Source of the DNA: Apostichopus japonicus
Lineage: Eukaryota; Echinodermata; Holothuroidea; Aspidochirotida; Stichopodidae
Direction of reading: 5' to 3'
DNA length: 60,000 bases
Assembly: GCF_037975245.1 (NCBI RefSeq)
Contig: NC_092561.1
Span: 18,049,001 to 18,109,000, forward strand
In this document: positions 13,464-25,723 of the stretch, piece by piece
How the letters are laid out: the number at the start of each line of letters is the position of its first letter
Position numbering within the stretch: position 1 is the first letter of the stretch
Made by a program: the position numbers and the translations under genes
Notes under the pieces: model-generated
Told to the model about the DNA's origin: nothing
Seen by the model: only the letters and a program-made list of their open reading frames with translations
Database searches by the model: none

Positions 13464-13566
13464 CACGACTATCTGAGCGGAGCGCCACTATCGGTTGGCG
13501 CGGAGCGTACTAGAAAATTTTTGGTTTTACAAACCCCTCAGATGGCCGGAAACGGCCCTTCCCGAG
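13464..13566. repeat. Dispersed short repeat, copy 2
   Basis: Related to 12551-12655 (GAGCGGAGCGCCAC, ATCGGTTGGCGCGGAGCGTAC, GGCCGGAAACGGCC). It is followed at 13655-13695 by a G run and repeated CCCCCGGTG units, which looks like the far end of the same kind of element. Confidence 0.6.
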
Positions 13567-14384
13567 TGTTCATTCTGGTTCCCTGGCCTCTTGCTAACTT
13601 GAGACACCTCAATTTTTATGTAGAAAAAAGGCACATTTTTAACCTGAGGAAAAGTGGGGGGGGGCACGTGCCCCCGGTGCCCCCCGGTGCCGCCCACCTT
13701 GGTTCAGGTATACAATTGACTAGTTAGAAAAAAAATTGATCGTGCAAAAAGCGTGGTAGCCCAGATGAACTGCGCTTACGGTGGTGTTACACGGAAATAT
13801 TCGGGCATCATGATGCTAAATAAAGAAAATCATGGAATTGTCGGGCAAAAAATTGAAAAAGATTTTGTGTTGGTGCAAGGATCATTTTCACCATTTGATT
13901 TTTTTCATTTTTTATTTTTCTTGGATTGTGATAGGATTCTTTATTTTCAACTCCTGGGAGAATTTTCAACTCCCGGGAGCCAACATGTAGGCTTGCTATC
14001 CTAATAGGAATTTACCCTTCAAGTAACAATTTTGTCTTCAATGACTTTTTTAATCTTCTTAGTCTCAATGATTTTATTAATTATTGTTAAGTGTCCAGCA
14101 ATATATCCATCATATAAACAAAGAAAGAATTACTCACTTTTAAAGAAATCTACACACAAAAAACGACTTTAAGTTCCCTGTATTGCTACATACGTCATCT
14201 GGGAATAAATGCCAAAAGTCAGTGATACTCAAGGAAGCACTCAATTACATTCATTTTTAAGGAATATCTCTAGAGTAAAAAACAGAGAAGTATAAAAGGA
14301 AAGCTGAGATAAGGGATTAACTATCACAATCTTGTAATGATCAATACAATCAATTCAGGTAATCAAGTGGTTGCCCATACCAAT

Positions 14385-16430
14385 CCATGTTCTCCCAACA
14401 TATCCTTGGGTCTCTGGAATTCTCGTTCAATGAAAAACAAAACTGCTGCCATCTGTAATTTGGTCATCGGAAGTAAACTCGACACATTGGTTATAACTGA
14501 GTAATGGTTTAAAGGGGATACTACGGGTGATTATTTTCTTTCTGACCACACCAAGACATTACCAAATTACATTGTTTTTTATTTACCACGCAAATCTCGT
14601 GGAGGTGGTCTCTGCATTATTTTCCGTTCTGGATTCCAAATTACGCAGAACAAACCTGTTTCTTTTGAATCATTTGAATGTAAACACATGAGATTATCAT
14701 CTGGCCCAGCTGCCCTAACTTTATTTTCCATTTAATGGCCGCCAGCTTCTACAAAGAACAAGTTAACATCAAATATTTTGTTTACAGAATTTTCCACTTT
14801 GCTAAAATCATTATCTGTGCTATCTAATCATTTCATTTTTGCAGGTAATGTTCCACATAGATGATAATAGCACCATAGACGCCAAACTGTTTTCTGAATT
14901 GATTAATTCAGCTAGTCCTCATCAACATGTTCAAACCCAACTCAGCTCGGAGGCTACACATTATATTTGGTGATATCACGTTAAGAAAATAACATAGTTT
15001 CTGATACAGCGTTTTAACTGGTCTCCTTTCAGATCATTCTGCTATTATCAGTTATATTCATTTTGCGCGGCCCATTCCATCTAATAAAATCATTACATAT
15101 CGTAAGTTGCGTGAAGTTAACGAACAAAACTTCATAAATGGTTCATCACTGGTACTTTATACCGCCCCCAGTACTACTTACCTTGCTCAGCAACACACCG
15201 ACGTAATGAGCAATCTGTTGGACATGCACGCCCCTCTCAAAACCGAGACAATGTCTCACAGACCACAATTACCTTTGTATTCTGAGGAAATTTTATCGTG
15301 CTAAGCAAGTAAGTCGGCTTTTAGAGCGCAAATTGCTGAAATCTGGATCTGAAATCGACAAACAGCTATATCATGAGCAGTTTAAGATATACAATAACCT
15401 GCTAAAGTATATTAAGTGATGTTATTGTCGTAAACAATTGCACGATGTGACGACAAAGAACTATTTTGCATTGTCAACAATTTATGTTTACCCAACTCAG
15501 CCCATACGTTACCAGCCTATACTTCAGTGAAAGAACTTGCTAATGATTTTGGCAGATTCATTCACAATAAGATTAAAACACCTGATTATTAACCAACATC
15601 ATCTTACGATGCTGTCATTTCTCAGTCTTGTACTACTAGCTTCTCACTTTTGGGTACTGTATCAGAAGAAGACATGCGCAAAGTGATTACAGAAAGTGCA
15701 TCTAAATCCTGCAGTTGTTGAACTAGTTTCAAATTGTCTGTTGAAAGAGTGTATTGATGTTTTGCTTCCTGATATTACTAAAATTGTCAATTAATCTCTC
15801 TCTCTTCTGGAATTTTTCCAGACTGCATTAAAGCATTGTGGCCATTCTGAAGAAGTCTAATATAAAGCCAGATGATCTTAAGAACTAACGACACATTGCT
15901 AATTTATTTTACATCTCTAAAATTCTAAATAGGATTGCTGCAACACAGTGGACGGTTTATCTCAATGACAATAATCTTTATGATATTTTGCTAGATGTTG
16001 ACAAAGGAGTACCTGTGTTGTTAGATTATTCAGCAGCATTTGACACTATCGACCCCAACATATGATTCCACCGTTTACAACACATTTATGGAATTAGTGA
16101 AACTGCACTGAAATGGATCATTTCCTACTTATCAGATCGCAAGCAGTCTGTAATTATTGATGATGTGCTTTCAGATCACCTTTCTTTACAATGGGGTGTC
16201 CCCTAGGGTTCAGTTACAGGCCCTTTAGAATTTACAACCGTCGCTCCAAAACCGTGGTTTTCTTTCAATAAACGCAACATACCCTCAATATCTACATTCA
16301 AATATAAACTCAAAACTTATTTATTTAATTACATTTTCGGTCTTGTGTATTTGGGTGTATTTGTTCATATGTTCTTTGTACATCGTAAAGGAACTTTTGT
16401 GTATTTTGCCTTTTATAAATTGTATTTTTC
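14385..16430 (+). mobile_element. CR1/L2-like non-LTR retrotransposon, decayed, internally deleted
   Basis: Conceptual reading across several frames and stops gives an endonuclease-like part (LWNSRSMKNKTAAICNLVIG near 14410), a linker ORF at about 15065-15303 (SDHSAIISYIHFARP, then YRKLREVNEQNF), and RT palm pieces: LLDYSAAFDTIDPN near 16020 and a GVP-stop-GSVTGP version of GVPQGSVLGP near 16195. The text then jumps to the element's C-terminal end (APKPWFSFNKR, then FKYKLKTYLFNY) and a 3' end with TTTTATAAATTG, so the C-terminal third of the RT is deleted. Many stops and frameshifts show that it is dead. It borders the left edge of the tandem receptor array. Confidence 0.8.
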
Positions 16431-16431
16431 T

Positions 16432-17974
16432 AATATAAAAAACTGCCATTTTGAAATGACTTGGTATTTCAAAACGTATTTTGCGATTCATCAATATTTA
16501 TTTGTAAAATGCTTACATTCATTGAACGGGTTAATCCAGTTAATTCTTACGCAATTGGAAGAAAATAATCCAGAAAAGGACTGGACTAGAATTTATTCTT
16601 TTACTCGTAAAATTGCCTTAATATATCGTGTCTTGTGTGCTCCAGTATAGGATGACAGGCAACGGATATAAACGACACTGATATTACGTTTATTAAAATA
16701 TCACACACGCAGCTTCATTCCCATGCCTCTGTGTCCTTGAATGCAGTCGCAATATTTGTAGTACTATTATTTTGTAAGTTTGTGAATGTGAGTAAGTCTG
16801 ATAACTAGAACATGAGCTATTTCACACACTTCAATGCTTTTTGCGTATTGTCACTTTAAAATAGTTAATGTCCCAGTGAGCAATTTTGCTTTGCAAAGGC
16901 AGTAAAGAAGATAAAAATTTGGTTCGTGCCTTTTCGTCACATTCAGCTGGTGTATACCAATACAGTTGAAAGTGTGTTGTATGTTTATTCTACCTTTGTA
17001 AAATGGTAAATGCCACAATACGTCAGCCGCTTTTAAATGGTATTAAAAGGGTCATACATATCCCGTAATGGCACCAAATGACACAGGGAATGCACACTTA
17101 TTGTGAAACTTATATCATGGCAGCTTCCATTCCCACGGTGACTAATATCTTGAACAGTCCATGCATTAATAACTTTGTTGAACTGTGCTTTATATTCATA
17201 TTGACACTATTAGTGATACTAAATGTTTGATCAACAGAAAGCAAACATCTGAAATTTACTCACTGGGGTACAGCAATTTGAATTTTTTGGAACTGGTGAT
17301 CCAAGCAAGGGATTTTGGTTTAAAGTTAACTGGTTATTAATCAATCGGAAAACTTGAAGACAAAAAGCGAACACAATAGTGGGGCACTGGAGTAAATAAG
17401 GTTATTTAGTAGTCTTTCAAACTGTGTCAACAACTAAGTAACGTGTCGTATACTCTATATTAAGTTTACAACAATGTACATATGTCTGTTTATACCATCA
17501 AATTTGTTATAAGGTATAGATTGACCGTTGCTTACATTGATTGACTGACTGACACGTGTCAACGGTCACTCAAAAAGATAATTGGCAGATCTGTTTCACA
17601 CATTGTTTAAATCTAACATAATCTAAACCAGCAAACTTTCAAACTGACATATTCAGGAGGCAGCAACTTAAATATGAACTTGTACGCGAGTGTCCCGGAT
17701 GTAGTAATATAGTAATCCCAATTGCAACCGGATTCTCTACAAAAATTGTATGCGTGTATGTTGAGTATCATGAGTCGAGCTCACAACATATAACAAGGAT
17801 GTCATACTTGCTTAACGAAAGTGTACCATGTAAACTGACAATTTTTAACAAATAAAATCGAGAAGATCACTGCTACATTTTTTCTATGTAAATAAGTAAT
17901 TGTGGCTGTCAAATCCTAAACTAACATCGTGGTTTTAAGCAGAGATTTGTTGATCGGAGAATATAAAATATATA
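16432..17974. other. Unit A spacer between LINE end and small ORF
   Basis: Non-coding DNA that matches 23705-25525 and 31865-33530 in the other units. It includes a segment at about 17020-17460 with an older diverged copy elsewhere in units B and C (27100-27560, 35540-35960). No convincing gene. Confidence 0.55.
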
Positions 17975-18172
17975 ATGATTAAGTTATTAACTTTGTTATT
18001 CATATCAGCATCGTGGTTAGGTCACGGTTACGTCATCAATAATTTCAGACAATATATTTTCACATACGATCTCTTTAATAGTGAAGTCTTCATGAACTGT
18101 TCAGGGGAACTGAATCGCAGACAAGCCTCTATCACATCTTACTACTTCTCTTCTAAGCTAGTTAACTTCTAA
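17975..18172 (+). CDS. Small putative secreted peptide, 65 aa (unit A copy)
   Basis: Not a recognised family. The ORF starts MIKLLTLLFISASWLGHGYV, which looks like a signal peptide, followed by about 45 polar residues with one cysteine and an N-C-S sequon. The unit B copy differs by two bases in 198 (one replacement, Leu to Val; one silent). The unit C copy is frameshifted near its end. Flanking non-coding DNA is nearly as well conserved, so purifying selection is not shown. It could be the first exon of a longer gene or a chance ORF carried by the duplication. Confidence 0.35.
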   Translation: MIKLLTLLFISASWLGHGYVINNFRQYIFTYDLFNSEVFMNCSGELNRRQASITSYYFSSKLVNF

Positions 18173-20744
18173 CCTGAGTCTGTATGCAAGGTAATGCCAA
18201 CCGAATAGTACCGACCATATATTTTGTCGTGGTTGACACCATAGGTTTATTCAGTACGCTGATGACTATAGGCGATTACTGCTGAAATTATATTAGCTAA
18301 CTTGTAACCGAACTGTACAGGCCTCAAAACACCAACATAAAAACATTCATACCTGTTCAAGAACATAGTTAATATAAATTAATATCTTCATTTTATTTAA
18401 AATGTATGTCAGACTCTGGTTCTTCCAAACTCAGTGACATGTTGACCTAGTGGTAAGAATAGACATTTTTAAGGTTCTTCTACGTTAGAATATGTGTAAT
18501 GTGATAAATATAGATAAAGATTCAGAATGAGGCATGAACTCAAAGAGATATTACTTGTTGTCTTGAAAGTGTTTCAACATTACCTTCAAGTTTTGACAAG
18601 AAAGAAAAATGTAAGAAGAAGTTTTTTCCTCTACCTTTTTAGTTAAAGGAAGTTGAAGTACAATGTGTACAGTTATCAAGATCTACACTAGACTGACTAT
18701 TTAAATTTATATGATAAAGAAAAACAAAACAAAACAATTAATCACAAAAGGCGACCATTTGCTTTCGAACGAAATATGCCCTAGTAACTGAAGCAAACAG
18801 TATATATATTACAATCAACTACACGTGTTTGCATAAGAGCTGCTCTCTTTTGTTCGAATTTAACACAAAGGTTCCTAATATCAAACTTGTCAAGAGTCAA
18901 GAATAAATATCCATTTGCGTACCGATAGCATTTCACTATATAGGGAAATTTGTTCAAGTATGTCTATCGCACGACAGAGGTTTAAGGTTACAAATATGGA
19001 CACGTATTCGTTGTACATACCAACAAAAATAGTACGTGAACGTTAAGCTTTAGTGCATGTTCAACGTGCGTCCTTTATTTATTCAGTTTGAGTCAGATTT
19101 GTTTTATATGGAACGCGAAAAGAGCAACAATCTTTAACAATGTCCTGCGAAAAGGGCAAACCTCGTTAACGTCCTGATTTGAGCCCAAGCCCCAAGTCCC
19201 AAGAGAGAGAACGTTAAAAGGGGCTGGTATATATTCCATGAGTACCAATTAAAGTTCCAGGAATTCCGTTATTCGTCAATTTTAACACTTAGTTAAACAT
19301 AAAGACCTGATGAACTTGATTCATTGACTTCATTGGCTGTATTGAATGCAATGCAGTCTGCCGTTAATGTATAGGAAAGCTTGAAGAAAGGAAGCAAGCG
19401 AAATATTGGCGCACTGGAGTAAATGATGTGATTAAGTAGTCTTACGAAACTGTGTCTGTCAACGACTAAGCAGAGTTACATTTGTAATAACTTATGATTT
19501 GTAAATGTATTTTGGCTAGTATAGCACGAGAACACTGGCGGTCGTATTACGGTTAAGAAAATGTTTCTGGCAAAAGCAGCGTTATTTACTCTACAACAAT
19601 GGTAACAACCTGAAATCTTTGTCAAAAGCTATAGTGAAAAATGATGTGAAAACATGGTCAAATTTCTATTTGTTGACAATTGGGACCAATTTTGTATTAA
19701 GAATGTTCATATTAACACAATGTTGACCTGTTGATAGCTTTACAAATTATTCGATCAGATAAGTCATGTATCATATTGTTCTCTTTGTATATATGGTTTA
19801 GGTCAATATTATGAACATTCTTGACGATTAAGTATGTTTCATGCTGGTCTTTATCGAAGAAAATAAACGTGAATAAGGATTTCTTTGTAAAATAACAAGT
19901 TACAAAATCATTTGTTTATTCCATCCACCATTTATTAAGTCTTCATATAACCAAGTTTGAAAATAATTACGCATTGCAAAAGTATTATATATATATATAA
20001 ATTCGCTAAGATGTGAATACACTTTATATTACTGTTTGAAGGAGAATCAGAACAGCTTTTTTTACTTAAAGATATACAACGACTGGGGACGAGTTTCATA
20101 TAACACATTTCTAATAGGCTTGATGCCTACTTGATTTTTTGTACATAACATATGTTAAGCATCGTCAACCATTTCATAAGTAGATTAAACGCTAAACTGA
20201 GGTAAAATAGCAACATGTTGGAGACTTAAATATTGTACAAAGTTTAATACACAATTAGGTAATCGTAACTCAAAGAAGAACACGAAAATACTTTAACCGA
20301 GCTTCGCTTTTACTTAATCAATAATAATGCCAATATAATATAAAACAGTACAAAACTAAAAATTTACATTTGAAAGGCATCGTTTAAAATGAAAAAGGCG
20401 AGCTATAAGACTACGTTAATACTCCCTAGGTGGCCTTGCTAACCACAACCACAAATACATTCCGTCAAAGCGCCTGTTATTAAGCGTGAGTGATATTAAA
20501 TATTATGACATTTTCATTCCATATGCTCAACATTGACTTCTAAGTTTTCGAAGTTCTTACTGGAGGAGCCAATCGTCTTAGTAATTTCCATGCAAACATA
20601 AATTGCGAATAGAATGTTTAGATGAAGCCAAACGTTGTGAGTACTTTTAACTTTCAACGCTAATTGAATCTTCCAAACCCCTGCGTTCTAAAAGTTAGGA
20701 TTGCGATACGCCGCATCAACAGGAATTTCCCATCGGTATTTCGA
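18173..20744. other. Unit A spacer between small ORF and receptor gene
   Basis: Non-coding DNA shared with 25724-28821 and 33714-37139, with one deletion in this copy near 19370. About 19220-19370 resembles the 5' flank of the receptor genes. The part next to 20744 is the receptor's probable 3' UTR. No further gene supported. Confidence 0.55.
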
Positions 20745-22244
20745 TTATCTGTTCTGGTATTGAGCCGTGTTTGTAATCTCATAATCGATCACTTCCCCTT
20801 TTGCCATCGTGTCATCTGTCATCTCATATAAATCCAAATCATTCCGACCAGTCTCAGCTTTTTTCGCTTTGCTAGGTGGTGGACGAGGGCATCCCTTTGT
20901 ATCTTTTACTTTTACCTTCCTTAAAAGTCGGCAGTATTTTGCAATTAAAATTACGAAAGCTGTGAGAAGAGCTAAGATAAAACATGTCAATGATATCAAC
21001 ACTATGAGGAAAACAGAGCTTCCTTGCTGATATTTGTCTTTAGCTAAAATTTCATGTGAATTGTAGAATGATACGTTGATGTCAACTGACAATGAACTCG
21101 TAGGAAATAAAGGTGTGCATTTGAAGATTCCTTCCGATGAAAAATTATTTATGATCAATTCATCTGTCTTCGTAGTCGTCGCGAACTGAATATCCCATCC
21201 GCTTATGGGAGATGGAGGTGGATTGCTTGGAGTGAAAGCCCAATCATAGAACTCAACTGGGGGATCAGCTTTGGCGAATGGACAACGCAGAGATAATTGT
21301 TTTCCTGAAATTGCCTGGATGTTTAATGTGGCATTCGGATCAAGCTTAGGAGGGCAGGTAAAGTTCTGAGGGAATAGTGACATGAGAGTATGTTCCGTGA
21401 AGATATCAGGGGTTTTGCATCTAGGAGCAAACGTTGCTTGAATGGCTTGTCTTATGGAAGAATTGGTTTCAGCTATCCACCTTAGATTACAATCACAAGC
21501 TATTGGGTTATCGTTCAAGTATATTCTTACACTGATGTTTGATTTTAAAAGAGCCAGTTCCTCTGTATACTCCATAGTTGTGATATTGTTGTTGTCAAAG
21601 TGAAGGAAATAGTGCAGTGAGGAACTCTCTAGCAAGTGACTGAAGCCTGTACTTGAAAGAGAACCAATATAATTATCTCTCAAATAGAGGGTAAATGTCC
21701 CACTGACATGCAAGTCAAATGCACCGGATGGTATGTAACTGATCTCATTGTTTTGCAAAGAAATAGTTAGCCTGTCGATTATATTGTGGACGATAATAGA
21801 ACCTCTTGCTATATTCTTGATTCGATTGTTGTTGAGATATAAAGAGAAGGTACCCAATTCCTCTCCACCGCTTTCCGTTACAAAGAATCCTGACGGAAGC
21901 TCTTGTAGTGCATTATAGCCTAAGTGTACTGTCACTCTATAGCACTGGTTGGTTCTATATGTTCCTGATGAAGCAGTAATTGCATTATTGCGAAAGTCAT
22001 TGTAACAATATTGATATTGAGCTGTTGAATTTGCAAAAAAGTCCCAGTTAATGACCTCAATTTTATTGTAGGAGAAGTCGATCGTACGTGGAGGATCAGT
22101 GCATGACAGTGCTGAGGTTAAATTGAGGTTCTGGCAGTTAAGGTAGGAACCGGAACAGCTACAAGGACCGTCACATAACTCACACTCTTGTGAGACAGTC
22201 TGCCTGAGATAAATCAGCAGTATCACGATGATTATGGCTTTCAT
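20745..22244 (-). CDS. LRR-Ig transmembrane receptor, copy A (499 aa, early stop in tail)
   Basis: Intronless single-pass receptor. A signal peptide (MKAIIIVILLIYLRQTVSQ) is followed by a cysteine-rich LRR N-cap (CELCDGPCSC), about six LRRs to residue 245, an LRR C-cap (NPIACDCNLRW, then FTCPP), one Ig-like domain with its two cysteines (LSLRCPF and GIFKCTP), a membrane helix (VFLIVLISLTCFILALL) and a basic, proline-containing tail with tyrosines in LYEM, DYEI and QYQN. The family norm is cell-surface recognition or adhesion. Copies B and C continue SSKYR after QYQNR; here the first serine codon is TAA, so about 20 residues and two tyrosines are lost. Relative to the other copies it has a three-residue deletion in the C-cap. 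Beta-strand residues of the LRRs differ from copies B and C far more than the framework does. The ligand cannot be told from sequence. Confidence 0.9.
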   Translation of the reverse strand: MKAIIIVILLIYLRQTVSQECELCDGPCSCSGSYLNCQNLNLTSALSCTDPPRTIDFSYNKIEVINWDFFANSTAQYQYCYNDFRNNAITASSGTYRTNQCYRVTVHLGYNALQELPSGFFVTESGGEELGTFSLYLNNNRIKNIARGSIIVHNIIDRLTISLQNNEISYIPSGAFDLHVSGTFTLYLRDNYIGSLSSTGFSHLLESSSLHYFLHFDNNNITTMEYTEELALLKSNISVRIYLNDNPIACDCNLRWIAETNSSIRQAIQATFAPRCKTPDIFTEHTLMSLFPQNFTCPPKLDPNATLNIQAISGKQLSLRCPFAKADPPVEFYDWAFTPSNPPPSPISGWDIQFATTTKTDELIINNFSSEGIFKCTPLFPTSSLSVDINVSFYNSHEILAKDKYQQGSSVFLIVLISLTCFILALLTAFVILIAKYCRLLRKVKVKDTKGCPRPPPSKAKKAETGRNDLDLYEMTDDTMAKGEVIDYEITNTAQYQNR

Positions 22245-22259
22245 TTTGAAAACGTTTTA

Positions 22260-22620
22260 AAAGTCCCGACAAATTTGCTGTTGAAAGGGGCTGGAATGTA
22301 ATCTTCAGCACCAATTTAAGTTCCAGAAATCGTCAAATTTAACTTTTAATCCAGAAGAAGGTTTCCCTTAACATAACAACGCGATGAAATTGTTGAATCC
22401 GAAAAATTCCTTTGACTTCATTGGCTGTAGTTAATGAAGCCAATTTAATTGACGAAGTGCGAAATAATCCCACTGTCCATATAAAAGTCTAAACGGAATA
22501 ACTGAGATAAATTCTTTGAAAAGGTATAAACACAATCATAATATTAGCATATAAACCTTTGTGTAGAAGTCCTTGTGTTGGCAGCATATCATATCAAACG
22601 CGTTTGTGGAATGAACTGTT
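22260..22620. promoter_or_regulatory. Conserved 5' flank of receptor copy A
   Basis: The DNA upstream of the ATG is conserved in copies B (30400-30760) and C (38736-39010, shorter). A more diverged relative lies inside each unit near 19220, 26815 and 35240 (AAAGGGGCTGG, CACCAATTTA, TTGACTTCATTGGCTGTA). Likely holds the promoter and 5' UTR; no defined factor site was recognised. Confidence 0.45.
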
Positions 22621-22879
22621 CGACTTCCAGATTGTTATTTTAGTCTTAAATGATTTTCTTTAGCTTTTTTGCTTCAAGTCGTCATTTAAACTACGTCAAA
22701 AATGACAAAGACACTTTAGATCGTGCAAAAGGAGGTGAATTTCTAGCACGGTCTTCTCGTAGTCTATCCAAGCTTGCCACTTATCACAAGGTCATAGTTG
22801 AACAGAAATGCAATGATGCGTTACATTGAGATACTTTGGTTTGTCACCAAGCAAGATCAACAATATTATATAAGCATAT

Positions 22880-23700
22880 GTTGCTGACATTTCTGCTGGG
22901 GCCCATCCACAATAAGCTAACATTAAATGACTCGAAAACACAAATCATTCATTTTCAATCTAAATTCTGCAATGTCGATGTGGCTTTTCCTTCTATGGAT
23001 ATATTGAATTGTACAATTCAATCATCTCTAGCCGCTAAACGTCTCGGTGTTATTCTCGATGAGAAGTTTCAAATTTATGCACATATCAGAAATTTATGTC
23101 GCAAGGCCTCTTTTAGAATATACAAAATTGGTAGAATCCGCAATTATTTGGACCAGTCATCACCCGAACGCTTAAATCATGTTTTTGTTTCTTCCCATCT
23201 TGACTGAAAGAACTTTCCTCCTTACGGTTTACCAATTCCCTACTCTAACCCTTCAACGTATTCAAAACTCTGCGGCCAGAAAACATCACATACATATCAC
23301 CTCCTATCCTACGTCAATTACACTGGTTAAGTGTTCAAACACGCATTCAATTAAAATTCTCCTTATAACTTACCAAACGTATTGCGGTCTTAATCCGAAA
23401 CATATCTCTGATCTCTGATCTAAGTTTACCAATATAAACTTACGCCCATCAAATAAACTTCTTCTAAAATCAGGACTTCTTTGTAAATCATCTTTTTACG
23501 GCGACAGGGCTTTACAACCGTAGCTCCAAAACCTTGGTTTTCTTTCAATAAACGCAACATACCCTCAATACCTACATTCAAATATAAACTCAAAACTTAT
23601 TTATTTCATTACATTTTCGGTCTTATGTATTTGTGTGTATTTGTTCTTTGTACATCGTTTAGGAACTTTTGTGTATTTTGCCTTTTATAAATTGTATTTT
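22880..23700 (+). mobile_element. CR1/L2-like LINE 3' fragment between units A and B
   Basis: Encodes the RT C-terminal part: NKLTLNDSKTQIIHF, AAKRLGVILDEKFQIYAHI, RKASFRIYKIGRIRNYL, FVSSHLD, then QRIQNSAARKH in another frame, YLFHYIF, and a 3' end with TTTTATAAATTG. Frameshifts are present. It carries the part missing from the element at 14385-16430, while lacking that element's 5' part. Confidence 0.8.
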
Positions 23701-24585
23701 TCTAATATAAACAAGGGCCATTTTGAAATGACTTGGTATTTCAAAACGTATTTTGCGATACATCAATATTTATTTTAAAAATGCTTATATTCATTGAACG
23801 AGTTAATACAGTTAATTCTTACGCAATTCGAAGAAAATAATCCAGAAAAGGACTGGACTAGAAGTTATTCTTTTACTCGTAAAATTGCCTTAATATATCC
23901 GGTGTTGTGTGCTCCAGTATAGGATGGCAGGCAACGGATATAAACGACACTGATAATACTTTTATTAAAATATCACACACGCAGCCACATGTCCATGCCT
24001 ATGTGCCCTTGAATGCAGTCGCGATATTTATATTACTATTATTTTGTAAGTTTATAAATGTGATTAATTCTGAATTCTAGACCATGAGCTACTTCACATA
24101 CTTCAATGTTCTGCTGTGTTGCGTTGAAATGGATGTGAGTGTCAGCTTTAGAAATCTATTACAATAACCTGTTCTTAAACTCTAACGTTCCAATCATTAC
24201 TGGAATGAGTAGAAAGACATATTAAGTAGTTTGCGTATTGTCATTTTAGAATAGTTAGTGTCCCAGTGAGCAATATTGCTTTGCAAAGGCAGTAAAAGAA
24301 GATTAAAATGTGCTGGTGCCTTTTCGTCACATTCAGTGGGTAAATCGATACAGTTGAAAGTATGTTGTATGTTTATTCTACCTTTGTAAAATGATAAATG
24401 CCACAATACGTCAGCTGCCATTAAATGGGATTAAAAGTGCCATTTTTATCTCGCAAAGACACCAAATGACACAGGGAATGCACAATTGTTGTAAAACTTA
24501 TATCATGGCAGCTTCCAATGCCAGAACGCTGATTAATATCTTGAACAGTTCATGCATTAAAAACTTTGTTGAACTGTGCTTTATA

Positions 24586-24797
24586 TTCATATTGACACTT
24601 TTCGTGATACTGAATATTTGAACAACAGAAAGCAAACATCTTAAATTTACTCACTTGGGTACAGAAATTTGAATTGTTCTAAAACTGGTGGTTCATATTG
24701 ACACTTTTCGTGATACTGAATGTTTGAACAACAGAAAGCAAACACCTTAAATTTACTCACTAGGGTACAGAAATTTGAACTGTTCTGAAACTGGTGA
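24586..24797. repeat. 106-bp tandem duplication private to unit B
   Basis: Two adjacent copies starting TTCATATTGACACTTTTCGT at 24586 and 24692, with a few substitutions between them. Units A and C have one copy. Confidence 0.75.
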
Positions 24798-25525
24798 TCT
24801 AGACAAGGGGTTTATGTTTAAAGTTAACTGGTTATTAATCTATAGGGACACTTATATAAACGACATATTGAGGCACTGGAGTATATGAAGTGATTTAGTA
24901 GTCTTTCAAAGCTGTGTCAACAACTAAGCAACGTGTTTTATACTTTATGTTAAGTTTACAACAATGACATCTGTCTGTTGTTACCCTCAGATATGTTATT
25001 AGGTAGAGATTAAACGTTGCTTACATTGCTTGACTGACTGACACGTGTCAACGGTCACTCAAAAAGATAATTGGCAGATCTGTTTCACACATTGTTTAAA
25101 TCTAACATGATCTAAACCAAAATAAAATAAAACTGTTAGCAAACTGCTTATCCACTAGAGAGCCTGTGTAATAGAGTCTAAACCAGTAAACTTCAAACTG
25201 ACATATTTAGGAGGCATCAACTCAAATATGAACTTCCACACGAGTGGTCCGGATAAAGTAATATAGTAATACCAATTGCAACCGGATTCTCTACAGAAAT
25301 TGCATATATGTTGAGTTTCATGAGTCGAGCTCACAACTTATAACAAGAATGTCATACTTGCTTGACGAAAGTGTGTAGTGGAAACTGACAATTTTAAACA
25401 AACAAAATCGAGAAGGTTAATGCTACATTTTTTTCTATGTAAATTATGGATTGTGGCTGTCAAAACCCTAAACTAACATCGTGGTTTAAGTAGAGATTTG
25501 TTGATCGGAGAATAGAAAATATATA

Positions 25526-25723
25526 ATGATTAAGTTATTAACTTTGTTATTCATATCAGCATCGTGGTTAGGTCACGGTTACGTCATCAATAATTTCAGA
25601 CAATATATTTTCACATACGATCTCGTTAATAGTGAAGTCTTCATGAACTGTTCAGGGGAATTGAATCGCAGACAAGCCTCTATCACATCTTACTACTTCT
25701 CTTCTAAGCTAGTTAACTTCTAA
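25526..25723 (+). CDS. Small putative secreted peptide, 65 aa (unit B copy)
   Basis: Same reading frame and length as the copy at 17975, with one amino-acid change (DLVNSE for DLFNSE). A signal-peptide-like start is followed by a short tail with one cysteine; no known family. An AG followed by GTAATG lies just after the stop, but the stop precedes it and unit C lacks the GT, so a splice continuation is not supported. Confidence 0.35.
   Translation: MIKLLTLLFISASWLGHGYVINNFRQYIFTYDLVNSEVFMNCSGELNRRQASITSYYFSSKLVNF

Larger units (their letters stand above)
16224..23510. repeat. Tandem unit A of the LRR-Ig receptor array
   Basis: From the LINE 3' end to the equivalent LINE point at 23510. It contains the small ORF at 17975 and the receptor at 20745-22244, and is about 7.3 kb. 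It is shorter than unit B because a segment equivalent to about 27000-27430 is missing near 19370. Confidence 0.75.

Noticed and set aside
13753-14004. 83-aa ORF next to the G/C-run repeats
   Set aside because: Low-complexity Phe-rich content and no homology signal.
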